Part shown: in pieces, positions 17,507 to 27,515 of the stretch
Layout of the letters: each line of letters starts with the position of its first letter
Numbering within the stretch: the stretch's first letter is position 1
Assembly (NCBI RefSeq): GCF_034931045.1
Contig: NZ_JAYGHH010000002.1
Span: 186,001 to 250,000, forward strand
Length of the DNA: 64,000 nucleotides
Source of the DNA: Nodularia sp034931045
GTDB taxonomy: Bacteria > Cyanobacteriota > Cyanobacteriia > Cyanobacteriales > Nostocaceae
Reading direction: 5' to 3'
Translations under genes and position numbers: made by a program
The notes under the pieces: generated by a model
Told to the model about the DNA's origin: nothing
The model's database searches: none
The model's input: only the letters and a program-made list of their open reading frames with translations

Positions 17507-18316
17507 TCAGGACTCAGCATTAGAAGAAGGACGAGTCAAAAGAGGAGACAGATAGGCGACTAAAGCGCCAATGAGAAAACCAGAGATATTGCGAACTAGA
17601 GGCAACCAATCGCTGGTACGCGTCACCACTGGGCCAATACCAAAGGCAATAAACAAAATTCCCCACAAAGGCGAAAAAATTAAAGCCCATTGCCAAGCGA
17701 AAATCTGTCCTTCTTTTTGCGGGTGAGCTGCAAATCCACAAACTATTCCCCCCACCACTGAGGTAATTAGTGTCAGTATCCATTGTTCTCTAGGTAATCC
17801 AGGAACCACTGAGCAACCCCCTTGAAGCAAACAGCCTTTAACTGAATTTAAGGCTTGTAAAATGGCTTGGTCTTCGCCTTCATCTCGCACAAAATACAAA
17901 TTGCCGAAACGGGTTTGCAATTCTATCCAAAAAGTCCGGGGTAGAAGTTCATAAACGGCATCTCCCACACTAAAGCTGAGAATATTACCGCCACGAGCAT
18001 CAGCAACTAGCAAAATAGATTTATCATCTAAACCCCAATAATTAATTACTGCTCGGCCTGGAGTGCGGTCAAACTGGGTTAATACTCGCAATTTCCAGCC
18101 AGTTTCACCTTCAAATTGCTCTAAATCTGTCACCAGTTCTGCTTCTTGAACATCTGTGAGAGTTTTAGCTAAATCTATAACTGGAGTTTGAAAGTTGGGT
18201 AATAAGTCAGGATTATCATAAGCCAGTGCCGGAGGGGAGTGCATTACCCACATTGACCCAGCTAAGAAAAATACAGCAATAGATACCAGAGTTCGTCGCC
18301 AAAAACAAGACTGCAT
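17507..18316 (-). CDS. psb32: Psb32-like TPM-domain protein
   Basis: This 269-aa membrane protein has a signal peptide (about 1-32), a TPM/TLP18.3-type domain (about 35-160, including VIDLAKTLTDVQEAEL and YWGLDDKSILLVADARGG) and three C-terminal membrane segments (about 180-260). Psb32/TLP18.3 proteins assist photosystem II repair at the thylakoid lumen side. A frame upstream opens at 18355, but ATG 18316 gives a proper signal peptide. It is a single-gene unit, with a MITE just upstream of its promoter region. Confidence 0.85.
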   Translation of the reverse strand: MQSCFWRRTLVSIAVFFLAGSMWVMHSPPALAYDNPDLLPNFQTPVIDLAKTLTDVQEAELVTDLEQFEGETGWKLRVLTQFDRTPGRAVINYWGLDDKSILLVADARGGNILSFSVGDAVYELLPRTFWIELQTRFGNLYFVRDEGEDQAILQALNSVKGCLLQGGCSVVPGLPREQWILTLITSVVGGIVCGFAAHPQKEGQIFAWQWALIFSPLWGILFIAFGIGPVVTRTSDWLPLVRNISGFLIGALVAYLSPLLTRPSSNAES

Positions 18317-18440
18317 GGACGTTGTTATATAAATATAGACAGTAGAAGTGAACAAGTAGTTTTAAAAGAGTATGGGAAAAGTGATACTTCTTTACACTTG
18401 TTTACTTTACTCTAATCTAAGGTATTTAAGCAAAGCTTCG

Positions 18441-18708
18441 TCATTAGGGATTACTGTTCGCGTAGCGTGCCGTTAGGCATAAAAGTTATTTGTGAGAACA
18501 GGGAACAGGGAACAGGGAACAGTTTCAGTTACCTGTCATCCCCAAATTTTCTGATTTATGCAACCCAAAATTCACACTTTTGATGGTACACCCTACAAAA
18601 ACCGTTCGGCTGACGATCACGGCGAAGCCTTGCACCTAATTTCGGGTTTATCAGCCTCAAACCTTTGATTTATCTGGGTTTTACATTTATTCAGCCAGCC
18701 CTCATTAG
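18441..18708 (+). mobile_element. MITE-like interspersed repeat, copy 1
   Basis: This 268-bp segment matches 56592-56833 over nearly its full length, including GTTCGCGTAGCGTGCCGTTA, a run of GGGAACA units, CCCCAAATTTTCTGATTTAT and GGGTTTATCAGCCTCAAACC. Compared with copy 2 it has an extra stretch near 18600-18640. The terminal inverted repeats are more degraded here (TCATTAGGGATTACTG / CAGCCAGCCCTCATTAG). It has no plausible coding capacity and fills the gap between psb32 and the DUF948 gene. Confidence 0.75.
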
Positions 18709-18715
18709 TCATTGG

Positions 18716-19234
18716 TTATTGAGGACTCTTCATTTTCCCCCCTGCACCCTGCCCCCTGCCCCCCTGCCTCTTCTCCCCTGCTTCTTCTACTTCGTTCTTA
18801 ATTTCTCGTTCTCGCAACGTTAACGGTGGTTTTTCATTAATTGGTAGGCGTTCAACCCTTCGTGCGGGTTTTGAGCGTGTAAAGGACTTCCAAGCAGTTT
18901 TCACACCTACAACCAAGCTGCGAGTGCTGATTTGCACATTTTGAGCTTGTTTTCTGGCACCATCTAGGGTTTGGTCAACTTGCTTAACGACTTTACCTGC
19001 ACTTTGTACACCTTCACTGACATCATTGGTTAAATCTGTGATTTCCATCCCAGTTTTGCGGATGGAAATTAAAGTAGGTGGTAACTCCCGTGAGAGAGTG
19101 TCAAATAGCTTTTCTGCACTGCGAGCAGCACGTGCTAACTCCTGCAAAGCCGGTATAGCCGCTACCAAAACAGCAGTCAGACTGGCGGCGACTAAGAATA
19201 AAGACAGTCCCAACCAAAACAGGGGATCAATCAC
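18716..19234 (-). CDS. DUF948-type membrane-anchored coiled-coil protein
   Basis: This 172-aa protein has one N-terminal membrane segment (about 5-28), then an amphipathic helical region typical of DUF948 (ARAARSAEKLFDTLSREL, DVSEGVQSAGKVVKQVDQ), and a basic tail. The last 20 or so residues (GEKRQGGRGQGAGGKMK) are encoded by a GGGGCAGG-type minisatellite and are unlikely to be conserved. It lies 20 bp downstream of a YtxH-like gene on the same strand, so the two probably form an operon of envelope or stress proteins. Confidence 0.8.
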   Translation of the reverse strand: MIDPLFWLGLSLFLVAASLTAVLVAAIPALQELARAARSAEKLFDTLSRELPPTLISIRKTGMEITDLTNDVSEGVQSAGKVVKQVDQTLDGARKQAQNVQISTRSLVVGVKTAWKSFTRSKPARRVERLPINEKPPLTLREREIKNEVEEAGEKRQGGRGQGAGGKMKSPQ

Positions 19235-19254
19235 GGTTATGCTATCTATGAGCG

Positions 19255-19596
19255 TTACAATTGCTGGGAAACAGAATCGGAGTCTTTTTGAGCTTGTTGC
19301 TGCTTTAAGTTTTGGCTTTCGCGTTGACTAGCATCTACACCAGCCGCGATCGCTTCTTGCAGTTTCTCTAAGGTATCATCCCAATTTTTCACGGCGCTGG
19401 CAGAAAGTCGATCCGCCTGAATTTGTACACTTGTTGATAAATCTTCTGCCAAGTCCGGAATGGCATTAGCAGACTTTTGTAAAAGTTTCCGTGTTTCGCG
19501 CCCTGTACGGGGTGCTACGAGCAAACCAGTTAAAGCACCAATCGTAGCTCCCAGCATGAAACCACCAACAAACACTCCAGAACGATTATTAGACAT
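19255..19596 (-). CDS. YtxH-like small protein
   Basis: This 113-aa protein has a glycine-rich hydrophobic N-terminus (GVFVGGFMLGATIGALTGLL) followed by APRTGRETRKLLQKSA, the signature of YtxH/gas-vesicle-like stress proteins, then an amphipathic helix and a Gln/Ser-rich tail. The frame opens at 19623, but ATG 19596 matches the usual N-terminus, and AAGGAG lies upstream. It is probably co-transcribed with the DUF948 gene. Confidence 0.8.
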   Translation of the reverse strand: MSNNRSGVFVGGFMLGATIGALTGLLVAPRTGRETRKLLQKSANAIPDLAEDLSTSVQIQADRLSASAVKNWDDTLEKLQEAIAAGVDASQRESQNLKQQQAQKDSDSVSQQL

Positions 19597-19709
19597 ATTA
19601 ATTGTTTCTCTCCTTACACCCATTTTAGGTGTGATTTTCCCCTAGCAAGATTGAAATAATTCTATCTATTTAATTTATTTTGACAATATATCAGCCAGAA
19701 ATGTTGCTT

Positions 19710-20045
19710 TTATTTAGCTGCCGTCTTTTTTCTTGATGTCAACCCTTTCCAGCCGAATGAGCCTCCCCAGAATCGCTTTCCTAACAATAACAGGCTGATA
19801 ATTTGACGTATTTGTTGGATTTGTATCTGTAGCTTTTCGTTTCCTTGGCGCAGGCTATAAATTTTTTGCTGGCTAATTTCAATATTTTCAGGTGCTTTAT
19901 ACAATACAGCATGAGTATGACGTTCATAGGCGTTTAGTTTATCAGCTATGCACCCTATCCATTGCTTGAGTTTCCAAATTCGCCAAGCTATGTAGAGTAA
20001 TCCCAGTGAGATAAGAGTGTTAATTACGATAACTGTCGTCACCAT
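19710..20045 (-). CDS. Small membrane-anchored coiled-coil protein, unknown
   Basis: This 111-aa protein has an N-terminal membrane helix (VIVINTLISLGLLYIAWRIW), a helical stretch (about 50-90; QQKIYSLRQGNEKLQIQIQQ) and a basic end (GKRFWGGSFGWKGLTSRKK). I do not recognise a named family. It lies 114 bp upstream of the YtxH-like gene on the same strand and may be part of the same envelope cluster. Confidence 0.65.
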   Translation of the reverse strand: MVTTVIVINTLISLGLLYIAWRIWKLKQWIGCIADKLNAYERHTHAVLYKAPENIEISQQKIYSLRQGNEKLQIQIQQIRQIISLLLLGKRFWGGSFGWKGLTSRKKTAAK

Positions 20046-20151
20046 TATTTATCTTGTCAAAGATTAATTTGAGGTTGCGCTGCTTTTCTTCTGACTTCAT
20101 CATAGCTAGAGGAATCCGGTTTGGTTTCTGTAGCTGGCGTGGTGTAGCCAT
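20020..20151 (-). CDS. Possible small basic protein (43 aa)
   Basis: A 43-aa frame starts at ATG 20151 and overlaps the next gene by 26 bp. Its sequence (begins MATPRQLQKPNRIPLAMM) is basic and lacks low complexity. No ribosome site is evident and I do not recognise it. The overlapping arrangement makes it a candidate leader or small protein gene; it may equally be spurious. Confidence 0.3.
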   Translation of the reverse strand: MATPRQLQKPNRIPLAMMKSEEKQRNLKLIFDKINNGDDSYRN

Positions 20152-20432
20152 ATTTACTCGTAGAGGGAGGGAATAGGGAACAGGGAATAGGGAAGAAGGA
20201 AGCAAGGTATAGGTCGTTTTGTATGGCTTAAGCCACCCAAGCTATCAAAATGAGAATTGCTGCCTATATAGAACCTCACTGTTTATCTAATTGCAGCACC
20301 TATACCTCTCACACTCCCCATCCCCTTTGCCTCTTTTTCAAGTTGCCAGAACTGGGTTATCACGCTAGTGTGGAGAGCTGCTATTGCTCTTGGCGTAGTA
20401 ATTTCTCTTAGGATCTTCAGATAACTGGAACT

Positions 20433-23400
20433 ATGATTGAGTTTGGTTCATTGGTACAGTCCCAGAACAACTATTTGGGAATAGGAAAAGTTACTGAGAT
20501 ATCTCCACCTGATGTCATGGTGGAGTATTTCTGCTCAGGAGGGCAACGCCTCCAAAAAACTTTACCTTTAGATTCCCTTTCTCAAGTTAAACTTCAGCCT
20601 CAAACCCGATGCTACATTAGCTCACCCACCCAAGATACATGGTTAATTGGCCGAATTTGTACCTGGGATGAAGATGCAGAAATGTATCAAATTGATTTAC
20701 CGGATAAAAAGACGACAATTGCCACGGAACAGGAAATTTATGTCCGTTGTAACATACCCATCACAGACCCTACAGACACTCTGGCTATGAAGGGTCACGA
20801 AACACCCTACTTTCATGACAAGAGATTAACTTTTGTTAAATCTTTGATTAAACAACGCGCTATGAGTCGCGGGATGAGAGGGTTAATTTCAGCGAACATT
20901 GAACTTTATCCTCACCAAGTGGAAGTTGTCCGACGGGTGCTGGAAGACCCAATTCAGCGCTATTTATTAGCAGATGAGGTGGGACTCGGAAAAACTATTG
21001 AAGCGGGTGCAATTCTCCGTCAGTTCCTCCTTGATGAACCAAAAAAAGGTGCGGTGGTATTGGTTCCACAATATTTACTCCCACAATGGCGGGCTGAGTT
21101 AGAAAATAAATTTTACATCTCCCATTTTGGTAAACGGGTGGTGGTGCTGGCGCTGGAAGATGTGCATAAAATCAACCAGAAAGCGAATATAGGCTGCTTA
21201 ATTTTAGATGAAGCCCATCATATTGCAGCGATGGCGACTTCTAGGGATGCAGCAGTGCGTCAGCGTTTTGAGTCTTGTAAACATCTGGCTCATAAAAGCG
21301 ATCGCTTACTTTTATTATCTGCTACTCCTGTCCTCAACCACGAGCAAGATTTTCTCGCCATGTTGCATCTGCTTGATCCTGTAACCTATAAACTACATGA
21401 TTTGGCAGGTTTCCGCACCAGAGTGCAAAATTGTCAGGAAATTGGCAGATTTCTCCTTTCTTTTCAAGAAGGTATCAATGATCAAGTTCTGAAAACTCAC
21501 CTCAAAGAATTGCGAAATTTGTTTGCAGAGGATGAGTATTTGCTCAATCAGGTGGACAATTTAGAAAATTCTTTAAAAGCCAAATCCACTGATAGAAATC
21601 AAATTATCTCAGCCATTCGGAGCCACATTAGCGAAACCTATCGACTACATCGGCGAATGCTGCGTAACCGTCGCGCTGCGGTGGAAGATGTGATCTTTGA
21701 TCGGGATGTGACACCAAAAGAAGAATATGATTTAGATGAGCGATCGCTTGACCTTCATGAACTCATGGAAAAATGGCGTACTACCGCCCCTAAAGAACAA
21801 CCTTATCAGCAAATTTTTCTACTTTTATTCCTCGCTTCTGGCACTTGGTTAGGGATTTTAGAACAGGTAATTAACGCCCGTCTCACAGGTAAAACTCCAT
21901 CTCAACTGATTCCAGAGTTCAAAGAAAATGAGCTTCGCATCTTAACCACAACCCCTAAATTCCCAGGAGAAGAAGCAATTCTGCAATCGGGTTTAAAAAT
22001 TTTGCGTCAACCTGTAGATGAGGGCGAACGCACAGAAAATTTGACTACAGTGTTGCTAAATCAACTAGCTACATATTTCAAAATTTCTCCAAGTGTTCGC
22101 AGAAATAAGCCAGAATTAATCACTAGGATACAGCATAGAATTCGCAGACCCATTCCTGGAGATGTTTTGCCGAAAATTGTGGTATTTACTAGTTTTGTCC
22201 AATCTTGTCAACAAATTGTCCAACGTTTAGCTAATAGCTTTGGTGTAGAGACAATTGCAAGTCATCAATTGGGCGAACCACGAGAAAAAGTTGCAGAAAA
22301 CTTAACGAGATTTCAGAATAATCCTGACTGCTTTATTTTAGTATGCGATCGCTCTGGAGAAGAAGGACTGAACCTGCAATTTGCCGACTGCTTCATTCAC
22401 TTTGACTTACCTTGCTCTCCCAATCAATTAGAACAAAGAATTGGCAGATTTGACCGCATTGGTAGTAAAATCGGAATTCAATCTTATGCCTTACTTGGTC
22501 TTTTCTTAGAAACTAGTCCCCAAAATGCTTGGTATCAAGTTCTCAAAAATGGCTTTGATATCTTTGAAAGATCAATTGCCAGTCTACAATTTTACGTAGA
22601 TGAAAAATTGCCAGAATTAGAAACAGCTTTGTTTCAATCAGGTGCTGCGGGATTATTAGCCATGATTTCACCAATTCAACAACAAATCACCGCCGAAACC
22701 TTGAAAATTAGCGAGCAAACTGCACTTGATGAAATTGATATTCTCGACGAAAATACTAGCCAATATTTTCAAGACCTCGATGATTACGATGCCAGTCATC
22801 TAGAAATTAAACAAGCAGTTGAAGGCTGGATGTGTGACGCACTGGGATTTAAATCGGTTAATAATCCCAATTCCGCAGAAATTAAGCGTTATCAACCCAC
22901 AACGCGGACTTTGGTTTCTCTAGACGAGTTAAAAACTCACTTTGCGAATAATAATACAGAGCAATTTGGAACTTACAATCGCCGGATAGCAAACCAAAAT
23001 TCTGGGACTAAACTTTTCCGCATTGGCGAAGGATTAATAGAAGCACNNNNNNNNNNNNNNNNNNNNNNNNNGTCAGCCATATTAATTGGGATGATAGAGG
23101 GAAAGCTTTTGCTGTCTGGCGCACTGATGAAAGTTGGAATGCTACCGAAGGTAAAGAATGGTTTGGTTTCCGATTCAATTTTGTAGTCGAAACACATTTA
23201 GAAGCAGTCAAACAGGTTTTAACAACCCACAAACTAGATAATTCCCAACTCAAAACATTGAAGCGGCGGGTTGATGCTTTATTTCCCCCAATGTTAGAAA
23301 CTATCTTTGTTGATGGTCGCACTAACCCCATGAGTTTAGTGGAAGATAAATCGCTTTTAAATATTCTGCAACGACCGTATAAAGACAGAAGCAGTGAGAG

Positions 23401-23758
23401 AGTGAGAGATTTTAATCTAGCCAAAGAGCGTTTAGGAATTATTGATAATTTTGTCGATATTAGCGATTGGAAAAGTTTTTGCAATCAAGCTCGTAGTCGT
23501 TCTGGGGAATTACTCTTAAACAATCCTAAATTTATCAAAATGCACGAACAATATGCTCAAGTTGCTGAACAGAATTTGAACAAAAAAGTAGCACAATTAA
23601 AGCTGCGTCTCAAAAGGCAAAATGAGGATTCTGCACTCGCTGAAGAATTACAGATAGAAAGTGCATTGAGTACAGCCATTTTAGATGGGATTCACAGACC
23701 TCAAATCCGGCTTGATTCTGTAGGTTTTATTGTTGTATCCGGGAGAAATCCTTTGTAA
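20433..23758 (+). CDS. SNF2-family helicase, DpdE-like (interrupted by assembly gap)
   Basis: This is one gene of about 1,108 codons, broken by a 25-N gap at 23047-23071 that shifts the frame; the part from 23072 to 23758 continues the protein (HINWDDRGKAFAVWRTDESW onward). It has an N-terminal beta domain (1-120), then a helicase core: Walker A ADEVGLGKTIEAG (about 184-196), DEAH box LDEAHH, SATP, and C-lobe motifs GEEGLNLQFADCFIHFD and QRIGRFDRIG. Length and N-terminus resemble DpdE of the 7-deazapurine DNA modification system, also RapA-like remodellers. No other dpd genes are near. It is probably cytoplasmic and acts on DNA. The DpdE link is from memory. Confidence 0.85.
23047..23071. other. 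Assembly gap (25 N) inside helicase gene
   Basis: The N run is not a multiple of three relative to the flanking coding frames, so any automatic gene call will split the helicase gene. The true gap should restore the frame. Confidence 0.99.
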
Positions 23759-23786
23759 ATCTTTCCATATTACTACTAGTAAATAT

Positions 23787-23880
23787 CTAGTACCGCACGG
23801 CGGAAGTCAAAAAGCTTATTTTATCAGCTTTTGAATGATTTTAAATGATTGCTTCATTTATGCCTTGCTGTACTGGAGAA
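23787..23880 (+). repeat. Hairpin-type interspersed repeat, copy A
   Basis: This segment begins CTAGTACCGCACGGCGGAAG and ends TATGCCTTGCTGTACTGGAG; the two ends form an imperfect inverted repeat (AGTACCGCACGGC against AGTACAGCAAGGC). A related copy lies at 32269-32416 with the same outer parts. It is non-coding and sits just after the helicase gene. Confidence 0.6.
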
Positions 23881-23882
23881 TT

Positions 23883-23920
23883 AGATCCCCGACTTATTTC
23901 AGAAATCGGGGATCTTTTTT
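23883..23920 (+). terminator. Rho-independent terminator after the helicase gene
   Basis: A 10-bp perfect stem (AGATCCCCGA / TCGGGGATCT) with a 13-base loop is followed by a run of T. It lies 125 bp after the helicase stop, behind the interspersed repeat. The remaining bases to 24258 are AT-rich, with no gene seen, and presumably hold the promoter of the next gene. Confidence 0.85.
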
Positions 23921-24258
23921 GTTCGTAACTTATTTGGAATTGCTATAAATGCAAGTACACATTTTGTGAAAATCTAATAGTTGAGTAAAATGTAACGAAT
24001 TAAGAGATAATTATAAATAATTCGTCATTAATTGGATTAAGACAACTAGCAATCACATTCAGCATACTAAAGAAAGTTATTAAGTAACTTTTTGTTAATT
24101 TATGAATGTAGTGAAACAATACTTAATCTTCATAAAGTTATAACTCACTTTATTAAGTTTTTAATAATACTTGTCTCAGCTTGTATATGCAGGCGTAATC
24201 TACCGCTTAAATTGTGTAATCTAAAAATAACTAAGCTAATGATAAACTTGAGGTCTTA

Positions 24259-24471
24259 ATGACTCCTAAAATTCTGCGCCAGCTTTGGTCTGTAGTTGAA
24301 AATTCTCAAACCAAGATTTTATTGCAGATGGACGATGCTAGCTTGGTACAATGGTTAGTCAAACAAACTACAAAGCAAGCATTGTTAGATCCCAACGAAA
24401 CTGATTACCTCAGTGACTACGTTCAATCCCGGCTCACCCTCATACGCGATCTTGCTTATGAACGCCAGTGA
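24259..24471 (+). CDS. Small conserved cyanobacterial protein (70 aa), unknown
   Basis: This is a 70-aa soluble, helical protein (begins MTPKILRQLWSVVENSQTK, then DDASLVQWLVKQTTKQALLD). It starts at an ATG after an AT-rich 340-bp leader region and ends in a double-helix pattern with acidic and basic faces. I do not know a function; its length and composition look like a real small protein rather than a chance frame. Confidence 0.65.
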   Translation: MTPKILRQLWSVVENSQTKILLQMDDASLVQWLVKQTTKQALLDPNETDYLSDYVQSRLTLIRDLAYERQ

Positions 24472-24517
24472 TCAAGCCCACAGACAATAGTGTTGTCTAT
24501 TGGCTGTGGACTATCGA

Positions 24518-25792
24518 CTATGAGTTTTTTTGAGGCAAATAACCTTCAACTAAGCAATCAGAACCGACTACACGCCAACGAACCCGTTCTAAGCTTAGAG
24601 CTTCGGTCATAATGGTCAAACCTAAATCACCTACAGGTGTAGCCGCATGACTACCACCAATGATTTTAGGCGCGATAAAAGCCATAATTTTTTGTACTGC
24701 ACCTTGAGCGATCGCACTGGCGGCCAAAGTACCACCACACTCCCATAACACACTACAAAAACCGCGATCGCATAAATTGGCCATTACCAATTCTGGTGTC
24801 AGGGAAATTGACTCTACCACCTCAACCCCTTGTTGGCGTAAGAAACTTTGGAAATCTGGTGAACTACCCTTCTCTGTGAACACTACAGTCGGAGCTTCCG
24901 CCGTTTGCCACAGGCGAGCATCTTCAGGCAAGTTGAGCTGACGACTCATCACCACCCGCAGGGGATTATGCGCTCCTACCTGATGACTGGTTAAGTAAGG
25001 ATTATCTTTTCGGACTGTATTGCCACCAACAATTATCGCATCACACCCTGCCCGCAGTTGATGAACTTCATTACGGGCATCTTGGTTTGTCACCCAAGCA
25101 CTATGACCAGAAGTAGTAGCGATTTTGCCATCTAAAGTCATGGCATATTTCAAAATCCCTAAAGGTCGTTGATGTAAAATCCGATGGATAAAAGCCTCAT
25201 TGAGTTGATAACAGGCTTCGGCTTCCACCCCTACAACTACCTCTACACCAGCAGCACGTAAACGGGCAATACCTCCGCCACCAACCAAAGGATTCGGGTC
25301 AACTATACCGACGACTACCTTAGCCACACCAGCTGCAATTAACGCTTCCGAACAAGGGGGAGTGCGTCCATGATGATTACAAGGTTCAAGGTTAACGTAA
25401 ACTGTAGCACCACAAGCGTGATTCTCTTGAGCCGAGTCCGCGCCTACACCAGCTGCTTTCAAAGCAAAAACTTCTGCATGAGGTTCACCTGCACAGGGAT
25501 GAAACCCTTCCCCCACAATCTCGCCATCTTTAACAACCACCGCCCCTACTAGCGGATTAGGTGAAGTACGTCCCAAAGCCCGACGCGCCAGAGCCAAACA
25601 CCGTTGCATCATCGCCCGGTCAAAGTCACTGCCTATTTTTTGTTTCTCTAGTGAATTAGATTCAACTGGCGATCGCGCCAGCGCTGCTTCTTGGATACCC
25701 AAAGAGCTGTTGTCAGTTCGTAATATCAGCCCATTTTCCTGAGTATCATTAGGTGGAGATACCATACGATAGGTTTCACGCGAATTATCCAT
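24518..25792 (-). CDS. ribD: Bifunctional riboflavin biosynthesis deaminase/reductase
   Basis: RibD deaminates and then reduces the pyrimidine intermediate of riboflavin synthesis. The N-terminal deaminase domain has zinc ligands in GEPHAEVFAL (His about 105) and PCNHHGRTPPC (Cys about 137 and 146). The C-terminal reductase shows KYAMTLDGKIAT and GGNTVRKDNPYLT. ATG 25792 is preferred over a TTG at 25813. Even so, the protein has an extra 50-60 residues before the deaminase domain (rich in Ser, Asn, Glu) that standard RibD lacks. It appears to be a single-gene unit. Confidence 0.95.
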   Translation of the reverse strand: MDNSRETYRMVSPPNDTQENGLILRTDNSSLGIQEAALARSPVESNSLEKQKIGSDFDRAMMQRCLALARRALGRTSPNPLVGAVVVKDGEIVGEGFHPCAGEPHAEVFALKAAGVGADSAQENHACGATVYVNLEPCNHHGRTPPCSEALIAAGVAKVVVGIVDPNPLVGGGGIARLRAAGVEVVVGVEAEACYQLNEAFIHRILHQRPLGILKYAMTLDGKIATTSGHSAWVTNQDARNEVHQLRAGCDAIIVGGNTVRKDNPYLTSHQVGAHNPLRVVMSRQLNLPEDARLWQTAEAPTVVFTEKGSSPDFQSFLRQQGVEVVESISLTPELVMANLCDRGFCSVLWECGGTLAASAIAQGAVQKIMAFIAPKIIGGSHAATPVGDLGLTIMTEALSLERVRWRVVGSDCLVEGYLPQKNS

Positions 25793-25949
25793 AATTTTGG
25801 GCAGTAATTTCAATATTTTGCACGCTAGAGCTGTTGTAGTGATACTTAAACAGTAATATCCAGGTTGATTGTTTGCTATGTGGTATCTTACTCAACTCTA
25901 GCTTGAATCAAAATTGCCAGTCCTTGCCCAAATTCCCAATTCCTACTCC

Positions 25950-26588
25950 CTAACTCTGCTCTAACAATTTCATTTTTTGCCACCAAAGATTTAAGGGATA
26001 ATAAACCACAGGGGCCCAAAGACTACTGAGAATGGCAGAAGCCAAAGCCACCCGTTGATAATATGCCCAAATAGATTCGACTTTGCGTAGGCTTTGCCCA
26101 CCTCCGCTATAGCTCATTAAAGTTAATTGCAACCCAAAGATAGTTTCTGCCACAACTGCCATCACAAAGACAATTAAAGCAATAGAAATAAAATCTTCTT
26201 CAATAAAACGTTGCTTTTGTAACAACCCAGTCAAAAATCCGACAAAACCCAAAGTAATCGCATGGGTAGGATCAGGCGATGTCATGGCATCTTGAAGTAA
26301 TCCCAAGACTATACCAGCTAACATTCCTTCCCAAACAGAGCGCTTCACACTCCAAGCCACGACCCAAATTAATAACCAGTTAGGCCCAATTCCCAATAAT
26401 TCCATGCCCAAAAAACGGGTTGGCAACATCAATACACAAAACAGCACAGACCCAACTGTTATAGCCCAATCTAGCAGTTTACGTGTAGTGGGATGCCAGC
26501 GCTCTAGAGGCTTATTTAACATTTTAAATCTTCGCCGTGGTACTCTAGGCTTGCTATGCCTGTTACCTCTAAATGAAGGCATCTTCAT
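25950..26588 (-). CDS. mreD: Rod shape-determining protein MreD
   Basis: This 212-aa integral membrane protein has about five hydrophobic segments after a basic N-terminal tail (about 1-35). Segments such as IVLGLLQDAMTSPDPTHAIT and LGFVGFLTGLLQKQRF fit MreD. It is third in a minus-strand mreB-mreC-mreD order, 69 bp after mreC, and works with MreB and MreC in positioning lateral cell-wall synthesis. The identification leans on both sequence and order. Confidence 0.9.
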   Translation of the reverse strand: MKMPSFRGNRHSKPRVPRRRFKMLNKPLERWHPTTRKLLDWAITVGSVLFCVLMLPTRFLGMELLGIGPNWLLIWVVAWSVKRSVWEGMLAGIVLGLLQDAMTSPDPTHAITLGFVGFLTGLLQKQRFIEEDFISIALIVFVMAVVAETIFGLQLTLMSYSGGGQSLRKVESIWAYYQRVALASAILSSLWAPVVYYPLNLWWQKMKLLEQS

Positions 26589-26657
26589 TATTTTGAAATT
26601 ATTTTAAATAATCTAACTCAAGTTTTAGTGTGCCAATTCTAGGTTTCTCGGCTATGT

Positions 26658-27422
26658 CTAATTAGTACTTTGTGTGAACGGATATACCATCACCCAATCT
26701 AATGACAGTATTGGCGGGAAAAGTTCAACTTTTGCCATTGATGCTGGAGATTGCTTTAAATCTAAAGACTTCACTCGTCCTACTGGTACACCAGCAGGAA
26801 ATCTCTGACTATAGGTAGATGTGGAAATTAAATCTCCTACTTGAACATTAGGAACTTTTTCATAAAACTCCAAGATAGCTTCCGCCGAAGAATCTCCCCG
26901 CAAAACACCCTTAGCTGAAGTGCGGTTAATTGTAACACCCACTTGACTCTTGAGATCACTAATTAATAATACACGACTAGTATTAGGAGTAACACTTTCT
27001 ACCAAACCCACTAAGCCGCCATCAGTTTTGACAATAAAGCCTTCTTCAATGCCTGCATCAGAGCCACGATTCAGAGTCACTTGTTGCCACCAGTGATCAG
27101 CACTGCGTCCCACTACTCGCGCTGGAATTGGGCGCGATGTGATTGGTGATTTTTCAACGTAACCTAATAAATCTTGTAACTTTTCATTTTGATTTTCTAA
27201 ATCAGCTATGCGCGTTTGCAACTCTAAAAAACGGGCATCATTCAGACGTTCTTCTGGACTTGGCCCTGTTTGTAATATTTGCAACGGACGGCTGACAAAT
27301 TGGTATATTTCCCAAAGGAAACGCCCTTGAGTTTGTCTCAACATCCAGACACTACTCACGACTACAGTTAGTAAACTAAGTTGTAGTAATTTCCGATCCC
27401 ACCAACGACGTGAAGTAACCAT
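26658..27422 (-). CDS. mreC: Rod shape-determining protein MreC
   Basis: This 254-aa protein has a short cytoplasmic basic start, one membrane helix (about 12-30), a coiled coil (about 62-92, LELQTRIADLENQNEKLQDL) and two beta-barrel domains in the periplasm, with PARVVGRSADHWWQQVTLNR and VGLVESVTPNTSRVLLISD as family hallmarks. It lies 93 bp after mreB. MreC links cytoplasmic MreB filaments to periplasmic wall synthases. Confidence 0.96.
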   Translation of the reverse strand: MVTSRRWWDRKLLQLSLLTVVVSSVWMLRQTQGRFLWEIYQFVSRPLQILQTGPSPEERLNDARFLELQTRIADLENQNEKLQDLLGYVEKSPITSRPIPARVVGRSADHWWQQVTLNRGSDAGIEEGFIVKTDGGLVGLVESVTPNTSRVLLISDLKSQVGVTINRTSAKGVLRGDSSAEAILEFYEKVPNVQVGDLISTSTYSQRFPAGVPVGRVKSLDLKQSPASMAKVELFPPILSLDWVMVYPFTQSTN

Positions 27423-27515
27423 TTATACCTGTATTTAATAAATTCACAAGATATTAGATTCTATTTATGAAATCTAAATACAATTCAAATAGAACCCAAT
27501 ATATGATATTTCTCA

